DNA from: Elysia marginata
Lineage: Eukaryota > Mollusca > Gastropoda > Plakobranchidae
Direction of reading: 5' to 3'
DNA: 48,461 nt
Assembly (NCBI GenBank): GCA_019649035.1
Contig: BMAT01007711.1
Location: 417,319-465,779, forward strand
Part shown: one piece after another, positions 20,101-28,866 of the stretch
Layout: every line of letters begins with the position of its first letter
Numbering within the stretch: the stretch's first letter is position 1
The notes under the pieces: generated by a model
Seen by the model: the letters and a program-made list of their open reading frames with translations, nothing else
Database searches by the model: none
Told to the model about the DNA's origin: nothing
Program-made: the position numbers and the translations under genes

Positions 20101-23100
20101 GTAACTGCGAAGACAGGCCAGTACTGTTGCATCACAGGATATTAAACTGTAGGCATAATGTTCTAGCATTGATAGATTAGCGTACAGTTTTGAACTGTCA
20201 CTGTCTACCTTTTGCAGAAAGGGAAGTGAGAGGCAGTTGCCAGGAGAGATCTCAAAAGAAGGATATAGTATTTAGGGTCATTGCAAGCTGAACAGGGAAT
20301 TTGTTTGAATGAATTGAAAGTGCAATTGCGGTTGTTGCAAGCTAAAGAAGCTATTTGTATGAATTGAATAAATTAGATCCTAGGCTTAGAGTGTGCAGAT
20401 GAAATGATTTGTTTGTGAAAAAAAATCTGTTTTGACCTTGGCATTAAGCCTAGAATAAGATCCAAATCTATCTCTGACTATAGATTTAGACAACTGTGTA
20501 GAAATGTTTTTTTTGTTCCATTTAGTTTAACTTTTCTTTAAACTAAAATTTATGATAGGATAAAACTTATACATATACCATGAAGACGGCGTCTTGCCAG
20601 CGCCAACTTAGTTCTCGCTTTGCTGGGCGCAGTGACCTTGTGACCCCGTGACCTGGGCCTCGCTGGGCGCAGTGACCTTGTGACCCCGTGACCTGGGCCT
20701 CGCCGAGCTCAGTGCCGACTGCACACTACGCATTTAACTATTTCGTTAACACGTCAATTAATTTGCCCGTTGCGTCTAAACTAATGGTAGCATCAAGCTC
20801 AAATAAAGTTTATACTAAAGTTACAGCTAATGCAAACAGTATCCTCTTAGTCAATACACATAATTCATCCAAGTTTTGTTAATATTCATAATGCAAAGGG
20901 ACTGGTACAATTAGGTCACGATGACACAGAAACGGAATTGTGATTTAAAAACTAAAATAACTAAATTCTTCCGCATGGCCTTTAATTGAATCAAACATGA
21001 ATCAAAACAGAAATAGCAGTGCCTTTGTTAAACGTTGGTTTGAAGATGATCTAAATTCCCATTCAGCAGCAAAATCCAATTTAAAGTCAATGTACATGTT
21101 TGCACTGCATAGAGCGTGAAGGTAAGTTGATATCCAAGCTGATGGTAGTCGGAATGGTAGTTGTTGTCGATATTTTCCGTATTACAGAGCATCCACCAGT
21201 CTTATAAATTTATCACAACTTACTTAAACTATGATACATTGGGCACATCCTTTATTTCATTCATTCTTTCTTTCTCTCCTCTCTCCCTGCCACTCTCTCT
21301 TTACCTCCCTCGCTTCCTCTCTCTCGATCTCTATCTATTTCATCTTCCTTATCTTTTAAAATGTAAAAATAAAAAAAATGTCAACTCATTAAAAATAAAT
21401 ATATGCTTCTGTTGCTAGTTTTATTTTACAGTTTTTCACTGTTGAAGTTTTTTTTTATTGTCATAACATATTCACCGTCATACAAAAACAATAAGCATAA
21501 GATGTGCATCTATCTCCCCTCCTCTCTGTCTGTCTGTCAGTCTCAGTCTCTCTCTCTCTCTGTCTCTCTCTGTCTCTCTCCTTCAAGGTCATTGTGATTT
21601 TATTGCTTTCCATAGCACGTCACGGTACTCTTTCTTTCGCTTTTCCTATTTTATCTCAATCAATATCTTTCTCAACATGAACAATAAAGACTGAACCTAG
21701 TTATTATATTATGCTCCATGTTTTTGTGATTATAATATGATGAGCTAACACTTATTTGATCGTTCAATTAAAGTGCAATTATTTGTGTTCTTTAAATGAA
21801 ACAAGGCTGTTCTACTTTTCGCAAAAAAGTCACGATGATGGTTGAAATAAGAAGAAGTGAAGGTAGGAAGTTCAAGGGTGTCGTTACCTGTACACAAAAA
21901 AAATTAATATAAAATAAACTAAACTTTAGATCACCAAGCCGTTTTCACTTATTGAACATAAAATATTTGTTGCTTCATAATGTGTAAATTATGAATGGAC
22001 CTCACGCGGGGGTTATGTCTTAAATTAGTTATTAATAAACCTCTTAAAAAGGTCTCGATTATCACGATTATCGCTAAAAATCACAAGTACCACGCTAAAA
22101 TCTTGATAAAGTCACTGAATGAACAGATAGAAAAAAATTTTTCATAGCGTTTTGTGCAGCAAGAAACGATATTTCTAATGGTACTAATCTTGAGGTGCAA
22201 AGGGGTTATGAATATCTAACAACGAACGTTCAAATGATACTTTTGGGGACATTTTCGAGATGCCCAGGCGCTAGAGCGAAAACGGGCTTGCCCGCTTTCA
22301 GTATCCAATTACCGGCAGGTAATAAATCGTGCATGCGACGGCGCCGGCAAGCGTCTGTGACAGCTGTAGAGTATATATCGTCTCCTAAGCTTGGAGTAAC
22401 TTTTAAAACTAAGTTGCTACCCCGAGCGTTACAAAAAGACACCGTGTGAACTGTTTGTGGTGGCCACCCAATCAGTGATTTACACAGCAGTGTCAAGGGC
22501 CAGTGTGGCAGCCAGAGGCGTTTTTCTTTTCTTTTTTGTAATAAGAATGTAATTTTTGGGATTCAAATAATGTCTTTGGGACTAAAATCATAAAAAAAAC
22601 CGTTTATTTAGTCATTTTCAATCTTTGGTTCGCATGAAAACCAATTGTTGTAGTCATCATATTGGATAAAAATTGTAAACTTGTCAAAATCTAAACAACA
22701 GATTTGCATTCTGTGAAAAGCAATCGTTTATTACAGTCAATTCAAACATTTTATCAGAAGCATTTTTTTGCAGCTGCTTTTTAAGATTTTTTATAAATTT
22801 TTGTATTTTGCTTCCAAGATAAAAGTGCCAAAAAGTATTTTTTTTTCAACAAAAACATTTGTAAAACAGAAATGTTGAAAAAAGCTTCTGATAAAATCGA
22901 GAACGGTGCATTAGAAAGTTATCTGCAAAGTTTGAAGTGAAGAACTTTTTGAGATATACAAGGATATATGTACAAAGAAGACATTTTGAGAAAAACGCAA
23001 AAGAAAGTCGTATAGAAGGGGAAAAAGGAACCAGTTCAGTCAGCAGCGCTCTGTCACCTCACCATTTGCCACCCACAGTATACTAGCTGTCAGTATCATG

Positions 23101-25337
23101 AAGTTTAGATCTAAAACAAGGACAAAACCTATTTTTAGAGTCTAAAGGTAACAAGAAACAGACTGTAGAACAATTTTCCTACAAATTTCAATGGCCTTCA
23201 TCCTGTTAGGCGTTTTTTTGTTGACATTGCACGCTGGACAAGCGGACTGTTCTTAAAGTACACTGCAGGCTAGGGTTTATAATACTATTAATAGGGGCGA
23301 CAGCTTATACTACATACTGATTTCATTATTTTCCCTATTGAAATAACATATTTGTATAGTGTTTTGACGTAGTCCTTATCTTTGAAATTATAAAAAAAAA
23401 TACTTACAGGTGTCCCAGGAATCAAAAAAATATACCATTGTGTTGAGAAAATGATAAACGTTCATAATTTAAAAAAATCTAAAAATTGACCACGAAACCC
23501 CTTTAACCCCTCTGCTAATATTCAGAGGGATGCTGTACTTGCCCTTAAACAAAAGGAATGATGCGACATTTTCAAGTTCAACCATTTAGCACTACTAAGT
23601 GCTTGACCTGTCTTGAGCCTAGGTCTAGGCCTTCAGATTAGACATTAAACCTCTTAAACCCCAGACTGCCCTGTCAGTGTTCTTTTGATCTCTACCATTT
23701 GATTCTTTTGATTAGTCCAAACATAAAAACTCTATCTCTTATTATGGCATACATACAAAACCAAAAGTTATTTGTGTAAAATATGGAGATTATGAATGTA
23801 TTTCAAATCCAATTGTTTGGTTTTCAATCAACTAGCCTTGGTTATAGCTGAACTGGAAAAATTTATAAAAGTCTTGTTGGAAGATGGGTTTATTCAAGAA
23901 TTTGCCTAAGTAGCTTTCTAAATAATAGAAAAAAGAAGGAATAAAGAAAGAGTATAATTGATTGCCCTTGACAAAGGAAGTGCAGTATCTCATATATGAT
24001 TTTCACTGCAGGTACTGCACTTTGATTTCCCAGGCAACATAGAAGGAGGGAAGGGATAGGTCGAGTATAAGAAAGTCATTAAATTAGGGCGGTAAACAAG
24101 AGCCACAACTCTTAAATATAACCAATTAGATTTGGTGCTGCTTATGTCCCTTTAATTTCATATCAAATTATGTACTATGTATGCAACAAAATAGTCTAAA
24201 CCAAAATGAAAATCAAAACCCCTAAAATTTCGGTTTGTGTAGGCTCTACTGTAGCTTCTTTAGTGTCTCACTGTCTGTATGAAAAGTAATGAATAACATA
24301 ACCTAAATGTAATGTTTTTTTTTCTTGATATCCTTTTCAAATGGACAGTCTCAGGGATGTTTTCCAGCAGACTGCTTTTTTCTATTCAAAAGTTCTAACT
24401 TCATTCTGTGATCATACTGGCATTATTTCTTAAAACAGACAATCTGTATTTTTCTATTTGTGCCAGCCTGCTCATGCCAAAGCTGCAATGATGGGTAGTA
24501 GCTTAAGTATCCCCATCACCAATGGAAAATTCAATCTCGGGACATGGCAGGGAGTCTGGCTCTGTGAACACAGGGACTGTGGCGGTGAGTTCTATTCAAG
24601 ATGCCACATCCGCAAGTTTACATTCAATATGTCTAGTAACGAATCTGTGGCCATGTCTATTGTTTTATTACTTTCATTCACTTGGATTTTACAATTTCAG
24701 TATTTACTTTTGTTTCTCTCAAAGTTGGATTCGCATTCTGTATCACTTTTAAAACAATTAGGGCTAGAAAACAAATGTAGAGGATTGTCCATAACGTGTG
24801 AGTGTAAATACTGTAATGCGTTCAAACTAGTGATATTCAGTGGCAACTTCAATTCAAACCTATCACTAGTATCAGAAATGAACAGAAACTTCAAATTTAG
24901 ATTACTCAAACTTTATGAAAGGAATCATGTTTTTTTACTCAGTCATTTTTTGCTTTATCAGGTGTATCAGCACCTCTACCAATGGCCCCTTCCTTCACAT
25001 AAACACTATAACAGTTGTTTTTTTTGGGCCAATGACATTCTGTGTGCTTTCTGGGATGGCAACTTTGCCCAGCAAGTGTCAATCTGAAGCTGTTATGCTT
25101 CAGTTGAAACTGCTGAAGGACAGAGGGAAAACCATTCATAGGCACAGTTAAATTGAAATTAAGAGAACTGAAATTTTGAGTTGTAAGTTGAAATTTAATC
25201 AAACCCAAAGCAGCAAAATAAACATGGATTAAGAGAATCTACCTTTTACCATAATTTAAGTGGAATTAATGTTTGTTTTTTTTTGTTTTACAGGATCAAG
25301 AAAGCTTATTGTGACAATGAATGGACTGAAGAAATGA
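14128..25337 (+). CDS. UPF0047 / YjbQ-family protein, 7 coding exons, 150 aa
   Basis: The coding exons are 14128-14281, 15330-15364, 16300-16319, 18644-18683, 19449-19490, 24467-24584 and 25294-25337. All introns start GT and end AG, phases agree at every junction, and the total is 453 nt. The product matches the YjbQ family in length and in every landmark: the N-terminal VWYQREVALKSRSRGCHYIT, HTSAS at residues 54-58 (spelled by exon 2), NE-NYDSTV at 62-69 across exons 2-3, DMEMVL at 72-77, EGPDDMPAH at 92-100 across exons 5-6, GTWQG at 122-126 and EHRDCGGSRK at 131-140. The family is small and soluble. Bacterial members have a weak thiamine-phosphate synthase activity, but the animal role is unknown to me. 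The start is ATG 14128, because an in-frame TAG lies at 14116-14118; a further 5' UTR exon is possible. Conserved histidines in HTSAS, PAH and EHR are probably functional (inference). Confidence 0.93.
14546..14866 (-). mobile_element. tRNA-derived SINE in intron 1 of the UPF0047 gene
   Basis: On the minus strand the head reads as a degenerate tRNA gene. The A box TGGCTCAGTGGTTAG is at 14843-14857 and the B-box-like GGGTTCTATGCCC at 14802-14814. A body follows that contains the widespread invertebrate SINE words for a CCCATTTTACAG / GGGCGGACTGAGG block (about 14727-14755). The element seems to end in an A/T run at about 14535-14546. The non-tRNA body is why this is called a SINE and not a tRNA gene. 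The 3' boundary is approximate. Confidence 0.7.
15330..15364 (+). other. 35-nt microexon 2 of the UPF0047 gene
   Basis: It is preceded by TTTTTTTTCCTCTTCAG and followed by GTAAGT. It joins exon 1 in phase 1 and spells the hallmark HTSAS plus ILNE, ending on a codon boundary. Confidence 0.93.
15560..16290 (-). pseudogene. 5'-truncated L2-like LINE fragment in introns 2 of the UPF0047 gene
   Basis: The minus strand encodes the C-terminal tail of a LINE RT: NKYAARLVL near 16265-16289, LRWLSVAKRILYKIGTLC near 16165-16220, then APLYLKNLINKYTPSRTLRS, GERSFAYAGPYVWNS and finally FKKQLKTYLF near 15925-15955, with stops before the MDD segment and after TLG. Downstream (15563-15650) is a 3' UTR with GCGCATT words and an (AAT)-rich tail. 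Homology to LINEs ends at about 16290, about 10 bp before microexon 3. Confidence 0.8.
16300..16319 (+). other. 20-nt microexon 3 of the UPF0047 gene
   Basis: AATTATGACTCCACTGTCTT lies between TTATTCCTCGTACAG and GTGAGT. It supplies NYDSTV plus two bases of the next codon. That is exactly the length and phase needed between exon 2 (ends ..LNE) and exon 4 (starts with the last base of a codon, then KDMEMV). The NxDxTV pattern is what YjbQ proteins have at this place. Confidence 0.88.
16440..17322. other. Intron 3 sequence, nothing recognised
   Basis: AT-rich intron with no RNA gene or exon seen. Repeated TATGTCATA/TGTCATA words occur at about 16480-16590. Confidence 0.4.
17323..18342 (-). mobile_element. 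5'-truncated LINE with 12-bp target-site duplication, in intron 3
   Basis: The same 12 bases, ATATCATGGATA, occur at 17323-17334 and 18331-18342 and bracket a 996-bp insert. On the minus strand the insert encodes the RT palm and thumb: INGTNTTQLFTTNVGTPQGD, then LSPVLFIVY near 18212-18240, YADD at 18126-18137, and a C-terminal part with NKLSNIW and finally NRGRGRPTTNLP near 17530-17565. The 3' end is a short repeat of TAAGTCAAG next to the left duplication. The 5' end is truncated just upstream of the GTPQGDSLSP box. A frame change lies around 17800 and another before the final open block. Confidence 0.87.
20622..20701 (+). repeat. Perfect 40-bp tandem duplication with TGACC half-sites
   Basis: Two identical 40-bp units (20622-20661 and 20662-20701), with a diverged partial third starting at 20702. 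Each unit contains TGACCTTGTGACCCCGTGACCT, three TGACCY words spaced by 2 bp. It is GC-rich against an AT-rich background. Confidence 0.88.
21255..21592. repeat. Pyrimidine-rich (CT/TCTG)n tracts
   Basis: Two tracts, about 21255-21345 and 21508-21592, of TC, TTTC and TCTG units. The open frames across them are low complexity and not coding. Confidence 0.75.
22157..22446 (+). repeat. 290-bp dispersed repeat, copy A
   Basis: It runs from CAGCAAGAAACGAT to AAAGACACCGTG and matches 48172-48461 in inverted orientation with roughly eight differences by eye. It is rich in small palindromes (ACGGGCTTGCCCG, TACCGGCAGGTA, GTGCATGC, CGGCGCCG). Both strands are open in part, but the differences between copies change residues in either reading, so coding is doubtful. 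No known family was recognised. The left side may extend beyond 22157, because copy B is cut by the window edge. Confidence 0.85.
22748..22897. repeat. Inverted repeat with 14-bp perfect arms
   Basis: ATTTTATCAGAAGC (22748-22761) and its complement GCTTCTGATAAAAT (22884-22897), extended inward by T-run and A-run. It could be a small MITE or a hairpin; no target duplication was seen. Confidence 0.6.
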
Positions 25338-25935
25338 AAGGCAAAGAGCATATTTAAGGGGTTTGGGTTTTTTTTTGTGTACACAACTACTTCCTAAACA
25401 ATGTAACTAAGATCTCACTGAAGATAAGAGATGGTCCACAGCCCTCGGTGGCTCTTTTATCTATGTTGCAGAAGATAATGACTGATTGTGGGCCGCAATT
25501 TTGTGATATCATGGATTTAGATAAGATTTTGTATACTGTACATTTTAGCTGTTTAATTAAAACTTAAGAGAGTGCATGCTAGTTGTTACGGTCCAAACTT
25601 ATAAAAAGGACCCTGTACAGTCCTCCTGAGTCACACTACATGTATTTGGGAGCCACCTATTTGCTCTATATCAAGAAAGCAAAAATATATTTGGCGAAAT
25701 AAATCATAAAGCTAGAGGTTTTACATTTTATTGAAAATATGTGGAATTCCTGTACACTGAAAATCATCACCAATATGAATGTTAAATTTTCATGGTGCTC
25801 TATTGTCAATATACTCAGGTTTTACTGAGTATATTAATGCTTTAAATCGTCAAAAAATAAATGTTAAGAACGCCCACTGGAATTTTTAAAATTTACTGTC
25901 AAGTCAGAATATTTCTAAGCCCTTGAGAATAAAGT
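25338..25935 (+). other. Probable 3' UTR of the UPF0047 gene with polyadenylation signals
   Basis: AATAAA hexamers follow the stop codon at 25698-25703, 25856-25861 and 25928-25933. Which one is used cannot be told from the sequence. Confidence 0.5.
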
Positions 25936-26510
25936 TTAACTTTTAGTCATTTGTATAAGTAATATAAATACAGTTTGAATTTAACAGATATTCAAATTAT
26001 TCAGGTTTGACTTATCTGAACTCAACTGCACTGTTTACAAGAAGCTAAAGCCTTGTCCTGTTTATTCCAGCTTGAAAATGTGTAAATAACCATGTTATTT
26101 TCAATGTCATCTTAATTTATTTGTAATTTTTAATTCAGCATCTCTGTGAGATCATAAAAGAAATTTTCTGGCTAAGGGATTTGTTTAAAAGCCTGCTCAT
26201 TTTTTAGCTGTGAAGAAGAATCACAAATTTGGCCTTTTACAATATGAGGTCGTCCCTCTCATTGCTGTGCGAACCACTAGTTTCAATTAATTGCCAATGG
26301 GGTAAATGTTGCATCAGGCTGGCCTTTCAGACCACTTTTGGCTAAGTGTTGGTGTGCTTCTGGATTTAAATGGTTGCCTTTGGAGCAATTTGGATCTTCC
26401 TGTTCCAGTAAGTGAGTCGTTTCTAAAGAGAGGCTAAGCAAGGACCTTCACCATGAAACTCCTTTTTTAAGGAGCGTAGTGGCAACATGGTATAAGCTAT
26501 AATGTTTCTC
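25936..26510. other. Gene-free stretch
   Basis: No exon, RNA gene or clear repeat was recognised. Confidence 0.35.
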
Positions 26511-26513
26511 TAA

Positions 26514-26600
26514 GTGGCAAGGCAGTGGGTGCCGAATAATCTATAAGTCGAAGGTTCGAATCATACTAAAGGCAGACATTTTGGGCATTTCCACTAAAGA
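26514..26600 (+). mobile_element. Degenerate tRNA-derived SINE head
   Basis: AGTGGCAAGGCAGTGGGTGCC (A-box-like, about 26514-26534) is followed by a good B box, GGTTCGAATC, at 26553-26562. No acceptor-stem pairing or CCA-side structure is evident, so a functional tRNA is unlikely. Confidence 0.4.
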
Positions 26601-26678
26601 GCCAACTTCTCTCCACTGCTAATTTCATACCTTTATAATATTTCAACCATTTGGTCTTTCAGAATTTGATTTTGAGTA

Positions 26679-26931
26679 CAGCTCTCAAATCAGAAACGGT
26701 TTTATCTCATGTCCACTTGTGATAAGCATGTTGTTACTTCAGCAAGCACCACCAGACACCATAACTCAACTTGCATGTCCCCGACTTGCATTCACACAAA
26801 TGAGCGCTCATGATCCATTGCATAATCTCATCATGATCAGTCAGAGAACTGTTTCTGAGAAAGAGGCAAATGTAGGAAAACTTTTATCTTAATTATTTTA
26901 TTAACGGGTTTCTGATTCGTAAGTCCCACTG
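26679..26931. mobile_element. Pogo/Tc1-like MITE (253 bp)
   Basis: The left end CAG...AAATCAGAAACGG and the right end, read in reverse, CAG...GAATCAGAAACCCG are imperfect inverted repeats. TA dinucleotides lie at both outer edges (26677-26678 and 26932-26933). The CAG start with a TA target is the pogo/Tigger pattern. Confidence 0.5.
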
Positions 26932-26933
26932 TA

Positions 26934-27479
26934 CTTTGATAGCATTTGATGCTACTAGGGAAAACTTCAGTTTTTAAAAATCTTCATGTGAAAACAAAAC
27001 TAAGGACTATAAAAACTATGAACAGGACAGACGTCATTACATTCATCTTGAATGATAATAGATGGTTTTTCAAAAGGAAAATAGAAGTACGTTTTACTTT
27101 TAATGACAATAATTTTATTGTTTGGTTTCCTTCCTACATCATCTATAAGAACAATCCAACAGTGTTTCATGAATTAAAAAACGCCCATGGTAAATTTTTA
27201 TTGTTCTCTCATTTTCATGTTAAAAAAAATCACCCTTGAATAAGTGAGTTTATTTCTCAGTCGGAATCGTAAGAAGATTACTATAAACAGCAGCAGTATA
27301 GTGTTTCTGTGAAGTTTTTATTTGTCTCACAACCATTGAAAATGAGTCGCATCTTGCAAATCGAAGATTACAAGAGGTTGATATTTTGGACATTCATTTT
27401 TCTGAGCTTTGTAAAAAAAATGTTGAAAATTGCATTCAATCAACAAAACTAAGAACTATTACTCTTTTGATTTGAGATA
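26934..27479. other. Gene-free stretch
   Basis: Nothing coding was recognised. It contains an AT-rich open frame without similarity to any family I know. Confidence 0.35.
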
Positions 27480-27481
27480 TA

Positions 27482-28864
27482 CGAGGGTTGTTCAAAAAGT
27501 AATGCCTCCTGTTAAATAACTTTAAAACTATTCATTACATTTTAATGAAATTCGTACACAATAGACGTCAATATGTATACTCTCCAAACAAAAAAAACAA
27601 ATTGAGGCTGTGACGTCACAATTTCATGCTATTGCTGTTTACGTCATAGAAACTTGCGCACATTGTCGGCGAGAAAATGGCCACAAGTAGCACATTGGAT
27701 CTTCGCTTAAAACAAAGGGCTGTCATTGAATTTCTCACTCTAGAGAAAGCTACACCCATTGACATTCATAGGCGAATGAAAATTGTTTATGGTGAAACAT
27801 GTGTAGACGTAAGTACTGTTCGAAGATGGTCGAAGGAGTTGGCTGGAACCAGTCCAACAGAGACAGATCTGCATGACAAAGCTTGTTGTGGTCGTCCCAA
27901 CACAGTTAATGATATTCAACATCAGGAAAGGGTAGATGAGATCGTCCAAGCAAATCGACGCATCAAAGTAAGAGAGATTAGTGAAATGCTAGGAATTTCT
28001 ACAGGAAGTGCTCAATTTATCATCCATGATGTGTTGGGTTACAGAAAATTGTGTGCACGCTGGGTTCCCCACATGTTGTCACCCGAACTGAAATTGAACA
28101 GAAGTCGTGTTAGTCAAGAACTGTTAGCCCGGTATACTGACGAAGGCGAAGCATTCTTACGCCGTATTGTCACAGGGGATGAGACATGGGTACACCATTA
28201 TGACCCAGAGAACAAAATCAATCAAAAGAATACAGGCACATTGTTTCACCTTGTCCCAAAAAGTTCAAAGTTGTTCCTTCTGCAAAGAAAGTCCTAATGA
28301 CAGTGTTTTGGGACTGCGACGGATAGTTTCATATTGAATTTTTGAAGCAAGGATCGACTGTCAACTCTGGCCGTTATATCGAGACTCTTAGAAAACTTAG
28401 GGCTCGTCTGACACGAGTTAGACCCGGGAAAAATGTGATTTTACACCACGACAACGCCCGTCCGCACACGAGTCGGCAAACTCAAGATGCCATGAAAAGT
28501 CTCCGATTTTACGAATCCTTACCACACCCATCATACAGTCCAGACCTTGCTCCATCTGACTTTTATCTTTTTCCGAAGTTGAAGGAGCACATCAAGGAAA
28601 AGCACTTTGAAGATGATGATGCTGTTCAAGAAGATGTGCGCCGATGGTTCCGGGGAAAACCACACGAATTTTTCGCCGACGGTATGCGAAAACTGATTTG
28701 GCGTTGGCGAGCCTGTGTCGACAAAGAAGGCAATTATGTTGAAAAATAAAGGTATCATAATGTAGCAGAGATCCTGAGCTTTCATTTGGTGTATTTTTTG
28801 TTAAAGTCGTATCAATAATAAAGAATTTATGAACTTGGAGGCATTATTTTTTGAACAACCCTCG
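27482..28864 (+). mobile_element. Mariner transposon (1383 bp), ends intact
   Basis: 28-bp terminal inverted repeats begin CGAGGGTTGTTCAAAAA and end ATGCCTCC. They differ at one position and are flanked by TA at 27480-27481 and 28865-28866, the standard Tc1/mariner target. The interior holds one transposase in the + direction. The near-perfect ends suggest a moderately young insertion, or one whose ends could still be recognised by a related transposase. Confidence 0.93.
27677..28749 (+). pseudogene. Mariner transposase, broken
   Basis: The ATG at 27677 opens the N-terminal helix-turn-helix region (AVIEFLTLEKATPIDIHRRM) and a second DNA-binding part (ISEMLGISTGSAQFIIHDVL). The first catalytic Asp is in TGDETWVHHYD (codon 28178-28180), the second in LHHDNARPHTS (28450-28452) and the third in YSPDLAPSDFYLF (28558-28560). 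The spacing between the last two is 35 residues instead of the usual 34, because of one extra residue before LPHP. A frameshift near 28220 takes the first frame to a false stop at 28295-28297. The true frame then has an in-frame TAG at about 28333, before FHIEFL. The C-terminus (RKLIWRWRACVDKEGNYVEK) is complete to the stop at 28749. It cannot make a full transposase as read. Confidence 0.92.
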
Positions 28865-28866
28865 TA

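Larger units (their letters stand above)
19491..24466. other. Intron 5 of the UPF0047 gene (about 5 kb)
   Basis: No exon or RNA gene was recognised inside. It contains a GC-rich 40-bp tandem repeat (20622-20701), two pyrimidine-rich tracts (about 21255-21345 and 21508-21592), copy A of the 290-bp repeat (22157-22446), an inverted-repeat hairpin (22748-22897), and pogo-like end motifs at 19757 and 24251. Confidence 0.6.

Noticed and set aside
21161-21597. Two frames of 64-85 codons rich in Ser and Leu
   Set aside because: They lie in CT-rich simple repeats.
22195-22496. Open frames on both strands of the 290-bp repeat, also seen in copy B
   Set aside because: Differences between the copies change residues in both readings, both strands are open and no family is matched. 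More likely a non-coding repeat.
24458-25087. A 209-codon open frame continuing past the UPF0047 exon 6 donor
   Set aside because: Only 24467-24584 matches the family. The rest is intron read-through after a good GTGAGT donor, and family homology resumes at 25294.
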